The notes under the pieces were generated by a model. That model saw only the letters and a list, made by a program, of their open reading frames with translations. It searched no databases and had not been told where the DNA came from. Position numbers and translations under genes: made by a program. From assembly GCA_041844915.1 (NCBI GenBank), contig JBGZBY010000063.1, positions 1 to 18,341 of the forward strand: a stretch of DNA of 18,341 nt, in the 5' to 3' direction. Position 1 is the stretch's first letter. Every line of letters starts with the position of its first letter. Positions 1-7,929 of this stretch are shown piece by piece. This stretch comes from W11650 sp041844915. Lineage in GTDB: Bacteria; Bacillota; Clostridia; Lachnospirales; Vallitaleaceae.

Positions 1-214
1 CAATGATTCGTTCGCTAATATATTCCTTGACTACAAAAGGCGTATAAAGTGTACAATCACTAATTGTTACCATAGATGACGAAGTATCTCCTAGAATAGA
101 AAAACCGCCTTCGCCTTTTTTATCGGACAAGATAAAATCAGTTCTTCCTACCTTAGAGTGTTTTATAAAACCGAAATTTTCAAAATCCTTCCAGTAATCT
201 TCGAGCGTCCTCAT
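1..214 (-). CDS. AraC-type transcriptional regulator, N-terminal part only (runs off the window)
   Basis: The reading frame starts at ATG 214, reading leftwards, behind an AAGGGG-type ribosome binding site, and stays open to the window edge, giving about 71 residues. It begins MRTLEDYWKDFENFGF and continues with an acidic and beta-rich stretch typical of the sensor half of AraC-family regulators that control siderophore-type ABC transporters, such as the YbtA group. The DNA-binding helix-turn-helix half would lie outside the window, so the family call rests on the N-terminus and on context. It is divergent from two ABC half-transporters, the arrangement of ybtA and ybtPQ. By inference it represses itself and activates the transporter genes. 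Another class of regulator cannot be excluded. Confidence 0.5.
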   Translation of the reverse strand, partial: MRTLEDYWKDFENFGFIKHSKVGRTDFILSDKKGEGGFSILGDTSSSMVTISDCTLYTPFVVKEYISERII

Positions 215-243
215 AAGCACCCCTTCTTTTTTTGAAGTTTTTT

Positions 244-323
244 CTGTTGTATTTAAAGACAATTATATCATGCAGACATCTATAATTCAAGGAATATAAA
301 AAATAGCCTGCTGTATTTGAAGA
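244..323 (+). promoter_or_regulatory. Pair of imperfect direct repeats, likely regulator sites
   Basis: CTGTTGTATTTAAAGA (244-259) and CTGCTGTATTTGAAGA (308-323) match at 14 of 16 positions and have the same orientation. The first covers the predicted transcript start of the regulator gene. The second ends 10 bp upstream of the transporter -35 box. This fits one site for autorepression and one for activation by the divergent AraC-like protein. The function is inferred from position only. Confidence 0.45.
262..290 (-). promoter_or_regulatory. Sigma-A-type promoter of the AraC-like regulator
   Basis: On the minus strand a TTGAAT -35 box (285-290) and a perfect TATAAT -10 box (262-267) are separated by 17 bp. 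Transcription would start near 255, about 40 bases before ATG 214. Confidence 0.65.
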
Positions 324-332
324 TTTTTTGCA

Positions 333-361
333 TTGATAAGAGATATCGAATAAGTTAAAAT
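333..361 (+). promoter_or_regulatory. Promoter of the ABC transporter pair
   Basis: TTGATA (333-338) and TAAAAT (356-361) are separated by 17 bp, and the start codon at 409 follows some 40 bases after the expected transcript start. The divergent regulator promoter lies only 43 bp upstream, so the two are probably controlled together. Confidence 0.55.
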
Positions 362-408
362 AAAGTTAGTCTTTCCTAACCATATTTTAAATGAAGGGGG
401 TTGTTCTT

Positions 409-2202
409 TTGAATAAAAAATCGAAAGGGATATTGGAACATATTTTTTACTATTCCAATGAAGGGAAACTATTTCTTATATTCAGCATTTGCTTGTCTGT
501 TATAGGTATGATATGTAATGCTGTGCCATATTTATCTGTATATGTTATAAGCAAAGCTTTTTTGACATCCAAGGGGGAGAATAGAGAAATAATCATACTG
601 TGGATTGTGATTGCAGGGATTGCTATTTTGCTTAATTTGATGTTTACTTTTTTTGGTGGTTTGGGCTGTCATAAAATGGCTTTTAAAACTTTATATCTTT
701 ATAGAATGAAACTGATGGAGCATTTAGGAAGGCTTTCGATAGGATTTTTTTCAAAGAATACAAGCGGCAGTATTCAAAAAATTATGGATGAAAATATTGA
801 AAAGATGGAAGGAATCATCGCTCATATGCTGCCGGACTTAATAGGTTCATTTGCTGTGTTGTTATTGCTTTTTGTGGGCATCGGTTATCTGAATATAATT
901 ATGGCAATTACCGTCCTTGTATCTGTTGTGATTGCATTTCTTTTTCAGTTTATGATATTTGGAAGTGAGAATGCAAAAGCAAGCTATGAAAGCTATATGA
1001 AAGCTTCAGGGAACATCACAAGCAGTTTTTCTGAATATATAAAAGGAATGGCGGAAGTGAAGCTGTTCGGCAAAGCAGGCGGTATGCTAAAGAGTCTTGA
1101 AAACCACCTTGATGAAAGTCTTCGCTGGGAAATTACAAATTATAAAAAGGCAGCTTTTCCAATGAGCATGTATAAAAGCATGATTCTCTCTCTTTTAACT
1201 TTTGTAGCTCCTATAGGAGGGCTGTTGATATGGAATAGCCCGACGGAGTCCACTGTATTAGCTGTTATTATGGCTCTTATTATTGCACCGGCTCTATATG
1301 AGCCTCTTTTAACCTGTATTGACTATGCTACTCAAATAAACCTTGCTAAAGCGGGACTTCTTCAAATTGAAAATATTATAAATGAAACGGCTCTTGCAAT
1401 TAAGGATAGTTCAGATGAAATAGAGGGAAGTGATGTTACATTTGATCATGTTTCCTTTTCTTATGAGAGTGAAGCCAATCCTTTGAGGAAGCTTGCTCTT
1501 GACAAAGTTTCTCTCGTATGCAGAGAGAAGGAAATGACAGCCTTAGTCGGGGAATCGGGAAGTGGAAAGTCTACAATAGGACAGTTGATTTTGCGTTTTT
1601 GGGATGTCGATGAAGGAAGTATAAAAATCGGCGGGAAGGACATAAGAGCGATTGATACAAAGGATTTAATGGAAAAAATAGCCTTTGTTTTTCAAGATAC
1701 TCATATTTTTTCCGATACGGTAAAGAGCAATATTTCAATGAATAGAGATGTTTCCGAGAAGGAAATAATAAAAGCGGCAAAAAAAGCAAGATGCCATGAA
1801 TTTATAATGAAGCTTCCGAATGGCTATGACACGATAATAGGCAGCGGTAATATAAAACTGTCCGGTGGAGAAGCTCAGAGGATATCCATTGCCAGAACAT
1901 TTTTAAAAGATTCTAAAATTGTAATTTTAGATGAAGCGTTAGCTTATACCGATGCGGAGAATGAAAATTTGATTCAAGAAGCCATTAAAAATTTAATCAA
2001 GGATAAGACGGTTATTGTGATTGCCCATAGGTTAAGGAGTATTATGGAGGCGGATAATATTATTGTTTTAAGAGAGGGCAAAATAGTAGAAGAAGGCACT
2101 CATGAAAAACTTTTAGAAAAAAACGGAGAGTATAAGAGCTTATGGGACTTACAGTTTGAAGCGGAAAGCTGGGAGATCGAGAGAAAGGCGGGGGAACAAT
2201 AG
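409..2202 (+). CDS. ABC transporter half-molecule, fused membrane and ATPase domains, YbtP-like
   Basis: The protein has an N-terminal six-helix exporter-fold membrane domain (about residues 15-320) and a C-terminal ATPase. Numbered from TTG 409, it shows Walker A GESGSGKST at 381-389, signature LSGGE at 484-488, Walker B ending in D508-E509, and switch histidine H540, so it should be catalytically complete. I prefer TTG 409 over the upstream ATG 391 because AAGGGGG (394-400) sits 8 bases before TTG, whereas ATG 391 has no ribosome binding site and contains that motif within its own coding sequence. That gives 597 residues. The segment after Walker B, DEALAYTD, departs from the usual exporter SALD D-loop, and a comparable DEAT-AFAD form occurs in YbtP and IrtA-like transporters. 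It is translationally coupled to the next gene and should form a heterodimer with it. Iron-siderophore uptake is the best guess, and peptide or drug export is possible. Confidence 0.85.
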   Translation: MNKKSKGILEHIFYYSNEGKLFLIFSICLSVIGMICNAVPYLSVYVISKAFLTSKGENREIIILWIVIAGIAILLNLMFTFFGGLGCHKMAFKTLYLYRMKLMEHLGRLSIGFFSKNTSGSIQKIMDENIEKMEGIIAHMLPDLIGSFAVLLLLFVGIGYLNIIMAITVLVSVVIAFLFQFMIFGSENAKASYESYMKASGNITSSFSEYIKGMAEVKLFGKAGGMLKSLENHLDESLRWEITNYKKAAFPMSMYKSMILSLLTFVAPIGGLLIWNSPTESTVLAVIMALIIAPALYEPLLTCIDYATQINLAKAGLLQIENIINETALAIKDSSDEIEGSDVTFDHVSFSYESEANPLRKLALDKVSLVCREKEMTALVGESGSGKSTIGQLILRFWDVDEGSIKIGGKDIRAIDTKDLMEKIAFVFQDTHIFSDTVKSNISMNRDVSEKEIIKAAKKARCHEFIMKLPNGYDTIIGSGNIKLSGGEAQRISIARTFLKDSKIVILDEALAYTDAENENLIQEAIKNLIKDKTVIVIAHRLRSIMEADNIIVLREGKIVEEGTHEKLLEKNGEYKSLWDLQFEAESWEIERKAGEQ

Positions 2203-3950
2203 TGAGAGAAATCATAAGAAAATTTACCATGGGTCATCCAAAACAGGTGATCGAACCGGCGGCATGGCATTTTTTGGAAGGATTTACGATGACCTTTCCG
2301 GCTATCGCCATTTATTTTGCCATTAATCTGTTTATAGAACACTTTGAAAATCCGGGAAGGATTTTTGATAACGGATACTGGAATATCACCTTATGGATGT
2401 TAGGTTTATTCTTATTACAGCTGGCTGTCAGTACGCTTACCTTTTTAAGATTGTTTCTTCCGGGGGCAATCCATTCTACGGACAATAAAAAAGAATTTAT
2501 TCAAAAAATCAAAAGATTTCCTCTTGGCTTTTTCTCTAAAACGCGTTCAGGTGAGCTTATCAATACTTTTACAGGAGATTTTTTAGCGATTGAACAAAGC
2601 ATGGTAGGAAGCTTTACCGGTCTTTTCGGGGTTGTTTTCTCTTGTATCGTCACTTCTGTATTTCTATTTTATTTTAATCCCAAGATGGCTCTTGCTTTTT
2701 ATATTACAATACCTGTTTCGGGGGTTATCATCGTTATATCAATGAAAGTATTCGGGCGTTTGAGCGTCCAGCTCCGATCTGCGAAGGATGATACCGCGGA
2801 GGGATTAAATGAATATCTTTCGGGGATGAAAATCCTCAGAAGCTATAATCAAATAGGAGAAGGTTTTTTGAAGCTTCAAGCAGCATACAGACATTTAATG
2901 GAGATCAGTATAAAAGGTGAAACGGTAGGAGGCGCTCTTTTAGGCTTAGCGCTGACATTTGCAAGAGGAGGACTTCCGCTCATGTGTTTTGTCGGTTCTT
3001 ATCTGTTGCTTGGCGGTGAAATAGGCTTAGCTTCGTTTTTGAGCATTATTATCATCGGCACTAAAATTATAAGCCCTCTTTTGACTTGGATTAGGTATAC
3101 TGCGGTACTCAGGACACATTATGTAAGTGCGAGCAGAATTGACAATGTTATGAAAACAAAAGAACTGTTTGGAACAAAAAAAGTAGAAGATATGGAGGAT
3201 ATTCATTTTGAAAATGTCAGTTTTTCATATTTAAAAGGTCAAAATATTATTCACGACGTATCTTGTTCGTTTAAGAAAAATTCTCTTACGGCAATTGTAG
3301 GTCCAAGTGGTAGCGGTAAATCAACAATGCTGAGATTGATTGCAAGGTTTTGGGATGTTGAGGAAGGCAATATAAAAATAGGTAACATTCCTTTAAATGA
3401 GATTAATCCTGACAATTGGTTGGAACAGATTTCCATGGTGCTACAGGATGTGTATCTTTTTCATGAAACCATAAGAGAAAATATCATTTTTGGAAATGAG
3501 AATGCAGGAGAAGAAGATATGATTCGTGCTGCAAGATTGGCAGGCTGTCATGAGTTTATAGAAAGGCTGCCGGAAGGTTATGAAACGATTGTAGGAGAAG
3601 GCGGCTCTACACTGTCAGGCGGTGAAAAACAAAGAATATCAATAGCCAGAGCCATTCTTAAAAATGCACCGATTTTACTTTTAGATGAGCCTACTTCAAG
3701 CTTAGATGCAAAGAACGAAGTATTGGTTCAGAAAGCAATATCAAACCTGGTAAAGGATAAAACGGTAGTTATGATTGCTCATCGGTTAAAAACAATAAAA
3801 AATGCGGATCATATTATTGTGTTAGATCAAGGAAGAATTGCGGAAGAAGGAAATCATGAAGAGCTATTAAAGAAAGAGGGACTTTATCATAAGCTCTGGA
3901 ATTTACAAAATAAATCAAAGGAATGGATTATATCAAGAAGAGGAATGTAA
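2202..3950 (+). CDS. ABC transporter half-molecule, partner subunit, YbtQ-like
   Basis: This 582-residue protein has the same layout as its neighbour: hydrophobic exporter-fold membrane domain to about residue 310, then an ATPase. Walker A GPSGSGKST lies at 367-375, signature LSGGE at 471-475, Walker B D495-E496, canonical D-loop SSLD at 499-502 and switch histidine H527. Its GTG start shares one base with the TAG stop of the preceding gene (TAGTG), and the ribosome binding site AAGGCGGGGG lies inside that gene, so translation is coupled. The two proteins are diverged paralogues, which suggests a heterodimer with this subunit carrying the more standard ATP site. Role and substrate are inferred as for the partner. 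No clear terminator follows directly, and decayed mobile-element DNA begins at once. Confidence 0.85.
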   Translation: MREIIRKFTMGHPKQVIEPAAWHFLEGFTMTFPAIAIYFAINLFIEHFENPGRIFDNGYWNITLWMLGLFLLQLAVSTLTFLRLFLPGAIHSTDNKKEFIQKIKRFPLGFFSKTRSGELINTFTGDFLAIEQSMVGSFTGLFGVVFSCIVTSVFLFYFNPKMALAFYITIPVSGVIIVISMKVFGRLSVQLRSAKDDTAEGLNEYLSGMKILRSYNQIGEGFLKLQAAYRHLMEISIKGETVGGALLGLALTFARGGLPLMCFVGSYLLLGGEIGLASFLSIIIIGTKIISPLLTWIRYTAVLRTHYVSASRIDNVMKTKELFGTKKVEDMEDIHFENVSFSYLKGQNIIHDVSCSFKKNSLTAIVGPSGSGKSTMLRLIARFWDVEEGNIKIGNIPLNEINPDNWLEQISMVLQDVYLFHETIRENIIFGNENAGEEDMIRAARLAGCHEFIERLPEGYETIVGEGGSTLSGGEKQRISIARAILKNAPILLLDEPTSSLDAKNEVLVQKAISNLVKDKTVVMIAHRLKTIKNADHIIVLDQGRIAEEGNHEELLKKEGLYHKLWNLQNKSKEWIISRRGM

Positions 3951-4047
3951 AAAACTACTTGCTCTTTTTTCATCATTGGATCAGGATGGACATTTTGCAG
4001 AGAACATCATGGATGAAAGCGTTGAGCAGGTTCGCTCTGTCAGATAA
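3949..4047 (+). other. Short unassigned reading-frame remnant after the ABC pair
   Basis: A frame different from that of the ABC gene is open from its last codons to TAA 4045-4047 and reads like real protein: LLALFSSLDQDGHFAENIMD followed by ESVEQVRSVR. It has no convincing start of its own. It looks like the C-terminal end of a gene cut off at an insertion or deletion boundary. I do not recognise the family. Confidence 0.25.
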
Positions 4048-4061
4048 CAAATTCGGCATAG

Positions 4062-4223
4062 AAAAAAAGCATTAGCACAAAGAGAAAGATTGGAAAGACC
4101 ACCTATGAGGTGATTGTCCGCTTCAATGAAAATGCGAGGGAAACAATGCAAGATAAGTTGACAAGAATAATGCTGAGGGATTTTCGGAGAAAATCAGACG
4201 AAAAAAAAGATAATTTTGATTAA
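4062..4223 (+). pseudogene. TnpW-like transposon-encoded small protein, lacking a normal start
   Basis: The frame ending at TAA 4221-4223 encodes KIGKTTYEVIVRFNENAR followed by ETMQDKLTRIMLRD and a charged tail. The order IGKTTYEV, VRFN, ARET and DKLTRI is characteristic of the TnpW family of small proteins carried by Tn4451-like and related integrative elements of Clostridia. The frame is open back only to a stop at 4059-4061 and has no ATG, GTG or TTG there, so the start has probably been lost, although ATT 4071 is a conceivable weak start. It marks the upstream region as part of a decayed or rearranged mobile element, and the ABC transporter cluster may have been its cargo. The biochemical role of TnpW is not established. 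Confidence 0.6.
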
Positions 4224-4267
4224 AAAGTCCTTGACAAGTAGCAACAGAAGAAATGAAAAAATACAAC

Positions 4268-4420
4268 TTATCCACAAGTCGCTTGTTGATAAAGAATAGA
4301 AAGGAAACAGCAAAAGCAGGGATGAGCCAAAGAAACCCTTTATTTAAAAGGGTTTCTTGTCTTGCTGTTTTAAAATAGCAGCGGAAAAGAAGCGGTGCCC
4401 AAAAAAGAGAGTTATCCACA
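4268..4420 (+). promoter_or_regulatory. Cluster of three DnaA-box-like 9-mers
   Basis: TTATCCACA, the strict DnaA-box consensus, occurs at 4268-4276 and again at 4412-4420. A relaxed box, TTATCAACA, occurs on the minus strand at 4284-4292. The first two form an imperfect inverted repeat, TTATCCACAAG and CTTGTTGATAA, with a 3-bp centre. The cluster lies in non-coding DNA next to the TnpW remnant. It may be part of an origin or maintenance site of the former element, or a chance cluster in AT-rich DNA. No replication initiator gene is visible. Confidence 0.35.
4305..4370. terminator. Nested hairpin, probable transcription terminator
   Basis: An 11-bp perfect inverted repeat (AAGAAACCCTT 4330-4340, AAGGGTTTCTT 4348-4358) with a 7-base loop sits inside a second 9-bp repeat (AAACAGCAA 4305-4313, TTGCTGTTT 4362-4370). 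Short T-rich stretches follow the arms, but there is no long T-run on the plus strand. It would end transcription from the ABC region or mark an element end. Confidence 0.45.
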
Positions 4421-4940
4421 GTTTACACATTCGGATTTATTTAAGAGAAAATTAATATTTCAGATTTTGAATTTTAAGAATATTCTATGACGACGGAAAT
4501 GGTGCAGGAGCTTCCGATTTGGTGGTAAGCGAAGGCAGGAGGGGAAAAGCAGCTTTCCCCTTTGGTCGAGCCATAGCAGGCGCAGGATGTGGAATTTGAT
4601 TTTTATCAGCAAGAATTGCTGTACTGCGGTCTGCAAGGAGGGAATTTATCATTTTTCGGACGCTGGCTACGGGGATTTTCGGTTATGTTTTACCGGAGCC
4701 AATTGGCATGGAGAGAAGAAGCGGGAATAACAATTTCAGGATGAGAGGGGTTTTATTGTTCTTTTTTTAGGCTGAACAGAGAAAGCCCTCGGACAATCAA
4801 ATTTTATTCTCTCCGTTTTGACGGAAGCTGCGGTGATTTCCGACAAACGGCAGAAATCTGGAACGCTTGTACTGCTTAGGGGCGATAGAGCCTTATTTTT
4901 AGAATAACTGCTTTTTTCTTTTTGACATTATCAGAAATGG
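4421..4940. other. Gene-poor, decayed-looking DNA
   Basis: No intact gene is visible. One plus-strand frame from ATG 4487 to about 4735 shows protein-like composition (for example VEFDFYQQELLYCGLQGG near 4590-4640) but is broken by stops at 4526 and near 4577, with no recognisable family. This fits a pseudogene beyond identification, but chance is not excluded. Confidence 0.3.
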
Positions 4941-4942
4941 TA

Positions 4943-5002
4943 GATTTTCCTGTTTTTTTAAAATAAAATAGGAAAATCCGGCTTTTTTTCTTGAAAAAAA
5001 GC
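4943..5002 (+). terminator. Two adjacent hairpins with a T-run upstream of the TPM gene
   Basis: The first stem pairs GATTTTCCT (4943-4951) with AGGAAAATC (4970-4978), extends inward by about five more pairs, and is followed by seven T residues at 4983-4989. A second perfect 10-bp repeat pairs GCTTTTTTTC (4981-4990) with GAAAAAAAGC (4993-5002). The first fits an intrinsic terminator that insulates the next promoter. The second overlaps that promoter's -35 box. Confidence 0.5.
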
Positions 5003-5018
5003 TGGGAAATAGTATAAT
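4991..5018 (+). promoter_or_regulatory. Sigma-A-type promoter of the TPM-repeat gene
   Basis: TTGAAA (4991-4996) and a perfect TATAAT (5013-5018) are 16 bp apart. The transcript would start near 5025 and have a leader of about 140 bases before ATG 5166. Confidence 0.65.
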
Positions 5019-5165
5019 AAATTTATATTTTCCGTTTTTTTATGGATAAAAAGCGACAAAAAATAAAACAAGTCGAAAGGCTTTTGCAGGGAAAAGACGG
5101 AAAATGCCTTTCCGAGGAAAGGCGAGGGTGTTTGAGAACAAAAACAAGGGAGAGAAGGAGGAATT

Positions 5166-7694
5166 ATGTTGAAAAAACTAAGTATTTTTATGAAAAAAGG
5201 GATTGCCGCTGTTTTGGCGCTGGCGCTTCTGAGCGCGCTGCTGCCGGTTCGGGTATTTGCGACGGAGGCGGAGGTCAGCTATGTGATTGATCAGGGAAAT
5301 GTATTGACGGAGGAGGAAAAGCAGAGCATCAATGAAACCTTGTACCATAACAATAATGAATCGACGGAGATAGTTGCTATATTCCTAACCGAAGCAGCCA
5401 TGCCAGCGGCGGAACAGTTGATGCAGATGGCGATGGAGCTGAGTGAGAAAATCGGATATGGCAGTTATGCCGGCGAAGATTCTGGCTCACTTTTTTTGTA
5501 TGTCAATAAAGCGCCAAGTGGAGAGATAACTATGAAAATTGTTCCGACCGGTCATACAGCGTATAGGTTTACCTCCTATAAAACCGAGTTTATGGAGCAG
5601 GCTTTGGGAAGTACATATCAGGAGCATCTGGATTTTAAGCAGTTGATATATCGTCTGATCGTTTTGGCATGGAGATATCATTTTCTCGTTATCAATGAGG
5701 TGCTGAATGGCGACATAGTGGAAGAGGAAGAAATCTACAAGGCAACGGCGGAGATCGAGGCCTGGCGGGAAAGATATGGTCAAAATATTGTGTTTTTATT
5801 GAACGACAATATTAGTGAAGATAGATATATTCACTTTATGGAAAATTATTTTATTTCGCAGGGCTATGGTGTTGGTGAGGAGCAGTCGGGGGTATTTGTA
5901 ATCGTCAGTCCTCATTTGAAGATGTTTGACATTCAATTCTATGGAACGGCGGCAGGTCCGCACGAGGAAGCAGAAATCAATGATTTGTATGCGAAGGTTG
6001 CGGAGGCGCTGACGGATGATTACAATATTTTAGAAGCAGTTTATGCTATTGAGAACTTTCTTGATCCAACGGCACCAATTCCTTTGGCGGGGGAGGAGTA
6101 TAGGATATATTACACTATGGATCAGCTAGAGGAATTGCCGCTGGAAAGACAAAAAAGATTGGAAATGCTGTCCGACTATTTCAGCATTAATTATGCCTTT
6201 GATTTTTTTACCATGATCACGGATACAGCAGGCGCAGACGCGGATGATATGCCGGAGATTGCCGAGCAGCTCTTCTATGACTATTATTTGCCTCGTGAAA
6301 CTGGCTATAATTCAGCCGGAGCAGTCGGTCTGCTGACACTGTTCGATCCGATCGAGGATAATTATGCTGTTTATATGACCGATGAGATGAAAAAGTTTTG
6401 GGAAAAGAACAGCAGTGTTCTGGATGCGGCGGAGAAATATTTGGCACGAAAGCTGGAGGGTGAATACAGCGCAGAAGCAATGTTTGAATATCAAAATGGT
6501 ATTTTTGAGATATTGAAATATTTAAAAAATAAAGAAAGTAAATATTCTAATGTAATCGACGAAATCAATCTGTTTGAAAATTTGGATATGGCAGATCGTT
6601 TGGCCAAACTGGAAAAGCAGGGTCTGAATGTCTTGCTGATAAGTATTCTTACCTCCGGCTTTGATTCGGCGGAGATGTGGCTGGAGGAATATAGACAGCT
6701 GATGCAGGCGGCAGGATTGGCGGAAAATATGGTGGTCTTGCTTTATGTATCAGATACGAATGAATGGGAGGTTGCGTATTTTGGAAATAATAAAGAGATC
6801 GCCAATACGGTAGGCGGAGAAATTTACACGAAGCTTGACAATTTTTTCAATGAAAACGATATTATGGGATTTCAGGATAAGTTTTTGGAGCAATTAGAAA
6901 ATAGGCTTGTCCCAATACTAGCAGCGCAGTCCTCCAAGGGCGAAAAACAGGAGGAAGCAGCCGCGGCGACGCAGGAGCAAGAGAAGGCTGAAGCAGCTGT
7001 GACAAAAGCTTCCGGCAGTAACACTATGATTATCATCATTGTGGCAGTTGTTGTCGTTGTGATTCTGCTGATTGTAATTCTTTTGGTGGCAGGCAGGAAA
7101 AAGAAAAAAGGAGCGGCAGGAACCCTGCCCTATGGCAACTCCCAAGGGGATTCGCAGGTAATGGGCGCTTATCCGCAAGGAGTACAGGGATATGGCGATT
7201 CTGCACAGAGCAGTGCGAATACCGGTTATCCGCAGAGAACGCAGCCTATAAACGAAGGGTATAGTGGTTTCGTCCAGAACGGTATGAACGTCAGCTATTC
7301 TCAAGGAGCGCAGCCCATAAGCGGTGGATATGGCGATTTTGCGCAGAGTAGAGCGAATACCGGCTATCCGCAGGGAATGCAGCCTATAAGCGGCGGTGGA
7401 TATGGCAACTATGCGCAGAGCGGAGCGAATACCGGCTATCCGCAGGGAGCACACCCCATAAGCGGCGGATATGGCGGTTCTGTGCAGCCCGCTTATCCTA
7501 CAGACGGAAATATTGGCTATAGTCAGCCAGCTTCGGGCTTTGAAGCAAATCCGCAGAACGATGGTCAGATGCGTCAAAACGGTTATCAGGGCTATGGCTA
7601 TGATTCCAATTATGAAGGAATGCAAGGGCAAGACCCTAATGCCGAGCAAGGACTTGATCAAGCCGATGCTTCGGGTTCCGGAGATGCGAAGTAA
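5166..7694 (+). CDS. Secreted, membrane-anchored protein with TPM-like modules and cytoplasmic repeat tail
   Basis: This 842-residue protein has a clear signal peptide (residues 1-33, KK, hydrophobic core, then VFA) and an extracytoplasmic region of about 585 residues. One membrane helix follows at about 621-643, closed by a KKKK stop-transfer signal. The first module (about 36-175) opens with YVIDQGNVLTEEEKQ, the start pattern of TPM domains (PF04536). Three weaker modules of similar layout follow at about 185-300, 312-455 and 467-585. A charged Ala/Glu/Gln linker (588-615) precedes the helix, and the tail (644-842) is rich in Gly, Tyr, Gln, Ser and Pro with tandem repeats. AAGGAGG (5155-5161) sits only 4 bases before ATG 5166, and TTG 5169 is an alternative start. 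It has its own promoter and terminator. TPM proteins act in envelope and photosystem repair or phosphatase roles elsewhere; no specific function can be assigned here. Confidence 0.75.
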   Translation: MLKKLSIFMKKGIAAVLALALLSALLPVRVFATEAEVSYVIDQGNVLTEEEKQSINETLYHNNNESTEIVAIFLTEAAMPAAEQLMQMAMELSEKIGYGSYAGEDSGSLFLYVNKAPSGEITMKIVPTGHTAYRFTSYKTEFMEQALGSTYQEHLDFKQLIYRLIVLAWRYHFLVINEVLNGDIVEEEEIYKATAEIEAWRERYGQNIVFLLNDNISEDRYIHFMENYFISQGYGVGEEQSGVFVIVSPHLKMFDIQFYGTAAGPHEEAEINDLYAKVAEALTDDYNILEAVYAIENFLDPTAPIPLAGEEYRIYYTMDQLEELPLERQKRLEMLSDYFSINYAFDFFTMITDTAGADADDMPEIAEQLFYDYYLPRETGYNSAGAVGLLTLFDPIEDNYAVYMTDEMKKFWEKNSSVLDAAEKYLARKLEGEYSAEAMFEYQNGIFEILKYLKNKESKYSNVIDEINLFENLDMADRLAKLEKQGLNVLLISILTSGFDSAEMWLEEYRQLMQAAGLAENMVVLLYVSDTNEWEVAYFGNNKEIANTVGGEIYTKLDNFFNENDIMGFQDKFLEQLENRLVPILAAQSSKGEKQEEAAAATQEQEKAEAAVTKASGSNTMIIIIVAVVVVVILLIVILLVAGRKKKKGAAGTLPYGNSQGDSQVMGAYPQGVQGYGDSAQSSANTGYPQRTQPINEGYSGFVQNGMNVSYSQGAQPISGGYGDFAQSRANTGYPQGMQPISGGGYGNYAQSGANTGYPQGAHPISGGYGGSVQPAYPTDGNIGYSQPASGFEANPQNDGQMRQNGYQGYGYDSNYEGMQGQDPNAEQGLDQADASGSGDAK
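7188..7499 (+). repeat. In-frame tandem repeats, 69-72 bp, in the tail of the TPM protein
   Basis: Four imperfect copies begin at 7188, 7257, 7326 and 7398, with a fifth partial copy from 7467. All are multiples of three bases, so the frame is kept. Each encodes about 23 residues on the pattern GY-G--AQS-ANTGYPQG-QPISG. The copies differ by scattered substitutions, so the array is not recent in origin but could still vary in copy number. Confidence 0.85.
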
Positions 7695-7715
7695 TTTCCT
7701 TTTTCTTTGAAAAAG

Positions 7716-7755
7716 AGGCTATATCTGTGATGAAGCTTGCAGATATAGCCTTTTT
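7716..7755 (+). terminator. Intrinsic terminator of the TPM-repeat gene
   Basis: AGGCTATATCTG (7716-7727) pairs perfectly with CAGATATAGCCT (7740-7751), followed by a T5 run. It lies 21 bases after the TAA stop. The A-rich left flank could also allow leftward termination. Confidence 0.9.
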
Positions 7756-7900
7756 GTGTGGTATGCCCGAAGGAAGCTTTTGGCGGATAAAAAGCTCAAG
7801 AGATACAGATAGCAGAGCGGCAGATGTTGAAATAAAGCAGACTTAAGCGGAGGCATGACCAAATTATGACGAAAATGTAGGATATTTTATAATAATATTC

Positions 7901-7929
7901 TTGACTTTGTATTATTTATATTATATAAT
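7901..7929 (+). promoter_or_regulatory. Promoter of the GntR/hydrolase operon
   Basis: TTGACT (7901-7906), a 17-bp spacer and a perfect TATAAT (7924-7929) form a strong sigma-A-type promoter. Transcription would start near 7936, leaving a leader of about 400 bases before the regulator gene. Confidence 0.75.

Noticed and set aside
5042..5290. Plus-strand 82-codon frame before and overlapping the TPM gene
   Set aside because: It has no ribosome binding site, lies in the leader, and its downstream half overlaps the signal peptide of the real gene in another frame.
6918..7661. 247-codon minus-strand frame opposite the TPM repeat tail
   Set aside because: It mirrors the tandem repeats of the sense gene, has no start signals, and reads as low-complexity antisense sequence.
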